From positions 323,501 to 387,500 of the forward strand of contig JADJMA010000002.1 in assembly GCA_016709845.1 (NCBI GenBank): a stretch of DNA of 64,000 bases. The letters run 5' to 3'. The stretch's first letter is position 1, and every line of letters starts with the position of its first letter. The notes under the pieces were generated by a model that worked only from the letters and a program-made list of their open reading frames with translations, did no database searches and was not told the DNA's origin. The stretch is from Flammeovirgaceae bacterium (GTDB lineage Bacteria > Bacteroidota > Bacteroidia > Cytophagales > Cyclobacteriaceae). The translations under genes were made by a program, and so were the position numbers. Below, one piece after another: positions 59,810-64,000 of the stretch.

Positions 59810-60342
59810 TCATTTTTGTTTTCCTGTAACCTCATACCTGCTAAGCAAAAGTGTTCCTGCCACATCATCAAACTCAAGCAGCAAATGTCGCTCGGTCAAA
59901 TACAAACGTATTGTTCTCCTGATAAACAGATTCTATTTTTTCAGATGCTTCCAATCGTTCAGATAATAAAAAGTAATAAAAGGAACTGGTGATGGGTTTT
60001 TGGCTTTGTAGGTTCGGATCCGGAGATTGCTACGTGAATCTTTATCCCCATCTAAAATCTCATACGCAGTTTTATAAAGCGGTTTGTTAATAACATCTAA
60101 CTGCCTAAACACGTCTAGCTCGTGGGCCATCAACGTACTGTCGGTCGGATGCTTGATTGATCCTGCTTCCCATTCAATGAAACTGATTTTGATAACAGGG
60201 TGCCCGCCTTGATCAAATCAGCAGATTGAACGTTAATCAAACTGTCAAAATCAAAATAAGGCTTTTCATATTTCAGATTAGACTTATTACAACTGGCTAA
60301 TAAAAATAAAGAGCCAACAAAAAATAATATTCCTCGCATCAT
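59810..60342 (-). CDS. Hypothetical lipoprotein downstream of gpmI, frameshifted
   Basis: A protein of about 177 residues with a lipoprotein signal (LFFVGSLFLLASC). Three indels break it: a missing A near 60194-60197, a missing A near 59937-59942 and an extra T near 59912. Restored text runs LLSKISFIEWEAGSIKHPTD, HLKKIESVYQENNTLYLTER and ends LLSRYEVTGKQK. I do not recognise the family. Its ATG overlaps the gpmI stop, so it is probably cotranslated with gpmI. Confidence 0.68.
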
Positions 60343-61867
60343 TATTTATCGATCAACACCGTGCCAGTCATTTCTTTGGGGATGGGTATTCCCATTAGTG
60401 TTAAAATGGTTGGTGCTAAGTCCCCTAATTTGCCATCCTTCATTTTACCATGGTAAGAATCATCTACCAGAATGCAAGGAACTAAATTGGTGGTGTGTGC
60501 CGTATTAGGTGTGCCATCTTCATTAACCATCTTCTCTGCATTGCCATGGTCGGCAATTATTATGATGGCATACCCATTTTTGCGCGCTACTTCGGTTACC
60601 GCTTCATTACATTGATCAACTGTTTCGCATGCTTTAACGGCCGCTTCGAAAACACCGGTATGTCCAACCATATCGGGGTTAGCAAAATTCAGACATATAA
60701 AATCAGCGGTCTTATTTTCCAGTTCAGGAATTATTTTGTCGCGAATATCCTGGGCACTCATCTCTGGTTTTAAATCATATGTAGCTACCTTGGGTGACGG
60801 ACACATTAATCGCGATTCGCCCGGATAGACCTCTTCCCTTCCTCCGGAAAAGAAGAAAGTAACATGCGGATATTTTTCTGTTTCCGCTATTCGGATTTGT
60901 TTTTTGTTTGCCTTCGATACGATTTCGCCCAGTGTGTTTTCCAGGTTGTCTTTATCAAAAATCACGTTAACCCCCTTAAATGTATCGTCATAGTTAGTGA
61001 GTGTTACATAATACAGGTTTAGTCTTTTCATGTTTTGCTCTTGAAAATCCTGTTGCGTTAAAGCTATGGTGATTTCGCGACCTCGATCAGTACGAAAGTT
61101 AAAGCAAAGGACCACATCTCCATCTTGAATGGTAGTTAGTGGTATGTCCTTTTCATCCACTACTACAATCGGCTTAATAAATTCATCCGTTATTCCGCTA
61201 TCATACGATTTGGAAACAGCGCTTAAAACATCGTTCGTCTTTTCTCCAACGCCATGCACCATCACATCGTAAGCAAGTTTTACCCGCTCCCAGCGTTTAT
61301 CACGATCCATCGCATAATAACGACCTATCACACTCGCAATCTGACCGGTAGTTTTTTCAAATGATTTTTTAAATCAGTCAAATAGCCAAGTCCTCCTTTG
61401 GGATCAGTATCGCGGCCATCCGTGAAAGCATGAATAAACACATTCTTCAGTCCATGGTTATGAGCAATCGTACACAAACCTTTTAAGTGATCTATGTGCG
61501 AATGCACGCCTCCATCCGACAAGAGACCAATCAGATGAAGCGGTTTGTTATTTTTTTTAGCGTAGTCTAATGCTTCCAGTAATACTACATTTTTATCAAG
61601 CTCTTTCTCTTCCACTGCTTTGTTTACACGCACCAAATCCTGATACACAACCCGACCCGCACCAATGTTCATGTGGCCCACTTCCGAGTTACCCATTTGT
61701 CCGGCCGGCAAACCCACTGCTAAGCCAGAAGCCTCCAGTTTACTATGTGGATATTTCTTATATAAAGAATTAATGTATGGCGTTTTGGAATGGTCGATGG
61801 CTGATACTTTCGTGTTTTTTGCGATTCCCCATCCATCCAGAATCATCAACAGCACTTTCTTATTCAT
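60342..61867 (-). CDS. gpmI: 2,3-bisphosphoglycerate-independent phosphoglycerate mutase, frameshifted
   Basis: GpmI interconverts 3- and 2-phosphoglycerate in glycolysis using two Mn2+. It has about 509 residues. The start LLMILDGWGIAKNTKVSAID, the phosphoserine motif GNSEVGHMNIGAGR and the metal motif IIIADHGNAEKM are present. One A is missing in the run at 61352-61357; restored text is LKKTTGQIASVIGRYYAMDR. The divergent gap to the DUF4783 gene is about 260 bases. Confidence 0.94.
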
Positions 61868-62105
61868 AATAAATATTTTAAAAATTAAGAGTTCAAATAT
61901 ACCTGTGATTTACCGTTTTTGTCATATCATCAAGGATAGTTGCCTGTTAATATGTGTAAAACAATCGTTAGGGATTAAAAGGTCAAGTGGATACTTTTAT
62001 AAGTGTGCAATGACCGCGATATCTGCTATTATTACACATTGGAAACCTCCGATAATCAGTCTTTAAAAATGTTATCTTCAATTATCTATTTGGGGATTAA
62101 TGGCA

Positions 62106-62113
62106 TAATTTTG
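62106..62113 (+). promoter_or_regulatory. TAATTTTG promoter -7 box of the DUF4783-nadC pair
   Basis: A full TAnnTTTG match, 17 bases before the ATG at 62131. It closes the 263-base divergent region upstream of gpmI, in which I see nothing else. Confidence 0.42.
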
Positions 62114-62130
62114 GTCTAATCAACAGCGCT

Positions 62131-62523
62131 ATGTATAGTAGAAAGTGGTTTTTTACGTTTGTTTTGATACTTGTTGCGCAAGCGGTTTGGGCTCAGGCCG
62201 ATATTTTTGCGCCCATGAAGGATGCCGTGAAGGCAGGTAGCGCAAAAGAACTGGCCAAGTACTTCAATCAATCGGTAGATATTAATCTGGAAGGTGAAGT
62301 AAATACCTACAGCAAAGCTCAGGGAGAATTTGTAATGCGCGATTTCTTCAAAAAATTTCCGGTTTCTGATTTTACTATTGAACACACGGGTTCTTCCAAA
62401 AGTGGATTACAATACGCCATCGGAAACTTCAAAAGCACGAGCGATCAATTCAATGTGTTGATCCGTGTAAAACAATCAGGCAGCATCTACCTGATCCACG
62501 AAATCAGTTTTGTAAAGGAATAA
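62131..62523 (+). CDS. DUF4783 family secreted protein
   Basis: A 130-residue protein with a signal peptide (FFTFVLILVAQAVWAQ) and an NTF2-like DUF4783 domain (MKDAVKAGSAKELAKYFN, SGSIYLIHEISFVKE). It is typically encoded directly upstream of nadC in Bacteroidota, as here, where the stop and start codons overlap (TAATG). The function is unknown. It is intact. Confidence 0.87.
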   Translation: MYSRKWFFTFVLILVAQAVWAQADIFAPMKDAVKAGSAKELAKYFNQSVDINLEGEVNTYSKAQGEFVMRDFFKKFPVSDFTIEHTGSSKSGLQYAIGNFKSTSDQFNVLIRVKQSGSIYLIHEISFVKE

Positions 62524-63380
62524 TGCAGCCGGCTTATCTAACCGCCCAGGCAATTCAGGATTTTATCAAACAGGCACTACGCGAAGATCTTGGAGAGGGT
62601 GATCATTCTACCTTGGGATCAGTCCCGCTCTCAAAAAAATGCAAGGCTAACCTTTTAGTTAAAGACAACGGTCTCATCGCTGGTGTGGCCATGGCAGAAA
62701 AAATCTTTCACGAAGTTGATAAGAGTTTACAACTTACCTTTTATAAGAAGGATGGCGACCCAATTGAAAAAGGAGAGATTGCTTTTATTGTGGAGGGTTC
62801 CGCCCACTCCATTCTTATGGCCGAGCGATTGGTTCTTAATTGTATGCAACGAATGAGTGGTATTGCCACGTACATATCGATTGTGCAAAATCATTGAAGG
62901 AACAAAAGCGCTAGTAATGGATACCCGAAAAACCACTCCCAACTTCCGATTAATGGAAAAATGGGCCGTGGCAATTGGCGGAGGCCGCAACCATCGGTTT
63001 GCGTTGTATGATATGGTGATGCTTAAGGATAATCATATCGATATGGCCGGAGGAATCCGGGTCGCAATTGAAAACGTGAAAAACTATCTTTATGAAAATA
63101 ATAAGTCTTTAAAGATTGAAGTAGAGACGCGCACATTAAAGGAAGTTATGGAAGTTATCCGTGTTGGGGCGTGGATATTATCATGTTAGATAATATGACT
63201 GTAGAGGATATGACGAAAGCGGTTGCTTTGATTGATGGAAAATATAAAACGGAAGCGAGCGGAGGTATTACTGAGTCAACCCTTCGTTCTGTTGCCGAAT
63301 GTGGAGTCGATTACATCTCCATTGGAGCACTAACGCATTCCGTAAAAAGTTTGGATTTAAGTTTGAAAGTGGAGTCGTGA
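62523..63380 (+). CDS. nadC: Nicotinate-nucleotide pyrophosphorylase (carboxylating), frameshifted
   Basis: NadC makes nicotinate mononucleotide from quinolinate and PRPP in NAD synthesis. It has about 286 residues. REDLGEGDHST, ALVMDTRKTTPNFR, GGGRNHRFALYDMVMLKDNH and EASGGITEST are diagnostic. Indels at about 62870-62875 and near 63166-63169 split it; a restored G at the second gives VGGVDIIMLDNMTVEDM. At the first, loss of AC from a short ACAC would give GIATYTYRL. Together with nadK it covers part of NAD(P) metabolism. Confidence 0.93.
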
Positions 63381-63479
63381 GTTTTCAATCATTCTCTGGA
63401 TTAGTTCCTTTTTGCTTTTGATTAGAAAATCCCACAAATCCCCAGTATTTTTGCCCTCCTTAAAATTAGATTGGTTGCT

Positions 63480-63959
63480 ATGATTGTAAAGACGCGAAAT
63501 TATCGCCTGGAGAAGAAAGACTATATAAAAATGGCCCTCAAGGCTATTTTGCAGCAACAATGGTGGGTGAGCTTGATTGTGGTAGCGATTTGTCTGGGCT
63601 ATTTATGGATTCCAAGTATCTGGTGGTTTATTGGAGCGGGTATTGGAGCGGGTTTATACTTGCTGTTTTGGTGGATTCAGTTTTACGGGGTCACTCAACT
63701 CGAACAGGGGAAAATGTTATTCGAGCGTTTTTCATACGAAATAAACAGTCAGCAAATTGTAATGAAACTAAATGCCCGCGAAGGCATGCCCATGAAGTGG
63801 GATCAGATTAAGAGTGCCAAAATTGGTAAAGACTACTTCTTACTTTTTGTCAATAAGGCTCAATTGATCCACCTTCCTTTCAAAATTTTCAATACTGAAA
63901 ATGAGCGTAAATTTTTGCTGAGCATATTGAGAAATAAAGGCTTGGTAAAAGTAAAGTAG
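63480..63959 (+). CDS. YcxB-like membrane protein
   Basis: A 159-residue protein. Two adjacent membrane helices (WWVSLIVVAICLGYLWIPSIWW and GAGIGAGLYLLFWW, in part) are followed by a YcxB-like PH-fold tail (MKWDQIKSAKIGKDYFLLFV). The ATG at 63480 (MIVKTRNYRLEKKDY) is better than the upstream TTG at 63471. Its function is unknown. It is intact. Confidence 0.73.
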   Translation: MIVKTRNYRLEKKDYIKMALKAILQQQWWVSLIVVAICLGYLWIPSIWWFIGAGIGAGLYLLFWWIQFYGVTQLEQGKMLFERFSYEINSQQIVMKLNAREGMPMKWDQIKSAKIGKDYFLLFVNKAQLIHLPFKIFNTENERKFLLSILRNKGLVKVK

Positions 63960-63963
63960 ATCA

Positions 63964-64000
63964 CTACTCTTGCTTACTTGATTCTGGTGGAGTGGTTTCT
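63964..64000 (-). CDS. Possible 3' end of a gene that runs off the window
   Basis: On the minus strand an open frame ends ETTPPESSKQE and then TAG at 63964-63966. The hydrophilic Pro/Glu/Ser tail looks like a protein C-terminus, but only about 11 codons are visible, so this is weak. Confidence 0.3.
   Translation of the reverse strand, partial: ETTPPESSKQE

Noticed and set aside
1..64000. CRISPR arrays, insertion sequences, prophage, rRNA or tRNA genes
   Set aside because: I looked for spaced direct repeats, transposase or integrase text and tRNA-like arms and found none that I could support.

Overview
The window looks like a chromosomal segment of a free-living Bacteroidota bacterium, most likely of the order Cytophagales. 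The evidence is the gene families and their order: the block CvpA, alpha/beta hydrolase, CBS, NadK, DUF6089, UppS, BamA, OmpH, OmpH; a MurF-Alr fusion; a bacterial GH3 protein; a LETM1-related protein; DUF4783, DUF2141 and DUF2911; a two-domain CrtYcd lycopene cyclase; and Bacteroidota-type TAnnTTTG promoter boxes. I saw no rRNA, tRNA, CRISPR array, phage or insertion sequence.

Sequence quality governs how the window must be read. I infer about 45 one-base (a few possibly two-base) indels, mostly in short homopolymers, spread through roughly 27 genes. They include genes that cannot plausibly all be dead (bamA, prfA, murF-alr, nadC, gpmI, pdxJ, recJ). Restoring one base at each site gives a continuous family-like protein, so I annotate these as single CDS spans and treat the breaks as probable assembly errors. 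Several true starts and ends become visible only after this correction.

Layout. 0-7.7 kb (mainly minus): GH3, LptB, RecJ, a secreted Gly-rich collagen-like protein, a SPOR protein, fumarase and a 2OG-Fe(II) oxygenase. 7.7-11.5 kb: LEA lipoprotein, a convergent histidine kinase/response regulator pair, a lipoprotein esterase. 11.5-22.2 kb: pdxJ, divergent from a long envelope/cofactor gene block (yqeY, cvpA, hydrolase, CBS, nadK, two DUF6089 proteins, uppS, bamA, two ompH). 22.2-28.2 kb: fused oxoprolinase/hydantoinase, lipoproteins, prfA. 28.2-32.2 kb: a compact type III polyketide synthase, methyltransferase, UbiA prenyltransferase and flavoprotein locus, the best candidate for undescribed chemistry. 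32.2-36.2 kb: degenerate receiver protein, aspartyl protease, LOG protein, a small membrane protein, DUF2911 and an orphan HisA-like protein lacking a catalytic Asp. 36.2-39.7 kb: a ZnuD-like TonB receptor with partner lipoprotein under a 19-bp palindrome. 39.7-49.7 kb: tRNA-binding protein, MurF-Alr, two small conserved-looking proteins, FeoAB, TerB-like, PurKE, LETM1-related and TerC proteins. 50-57.4 kb (minus): a carotenoid operon (ECF sigma, crtI, crtB, idi, photolyase, SRPBCC, crtZ, crtYcd) next to a CarH/LitR-type B12 photoreceptor repressor. 57.5-64 kb: DUF2141, MsbA-like ABC exporter, lipoprotein, gpmI, DUF4783, nadC, YcxB-like protein.

Two gene systems stand out. In the carotenoid locus, two identical inverted repeats (TGTTTAAT-N14-ATTAAACA) bracket a good Bacteroidota promoter in front of the ECF sigma gene. 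This suggests light-controlled zeaxanthin synthesis and photorepair through a B12 photoreceptor. The type III PKS locus resembles the logic of srs-type phenolic lipid operons but adds a UbiA prenyltransferase, which suggests a prenylated phenolic or quinone lipid.
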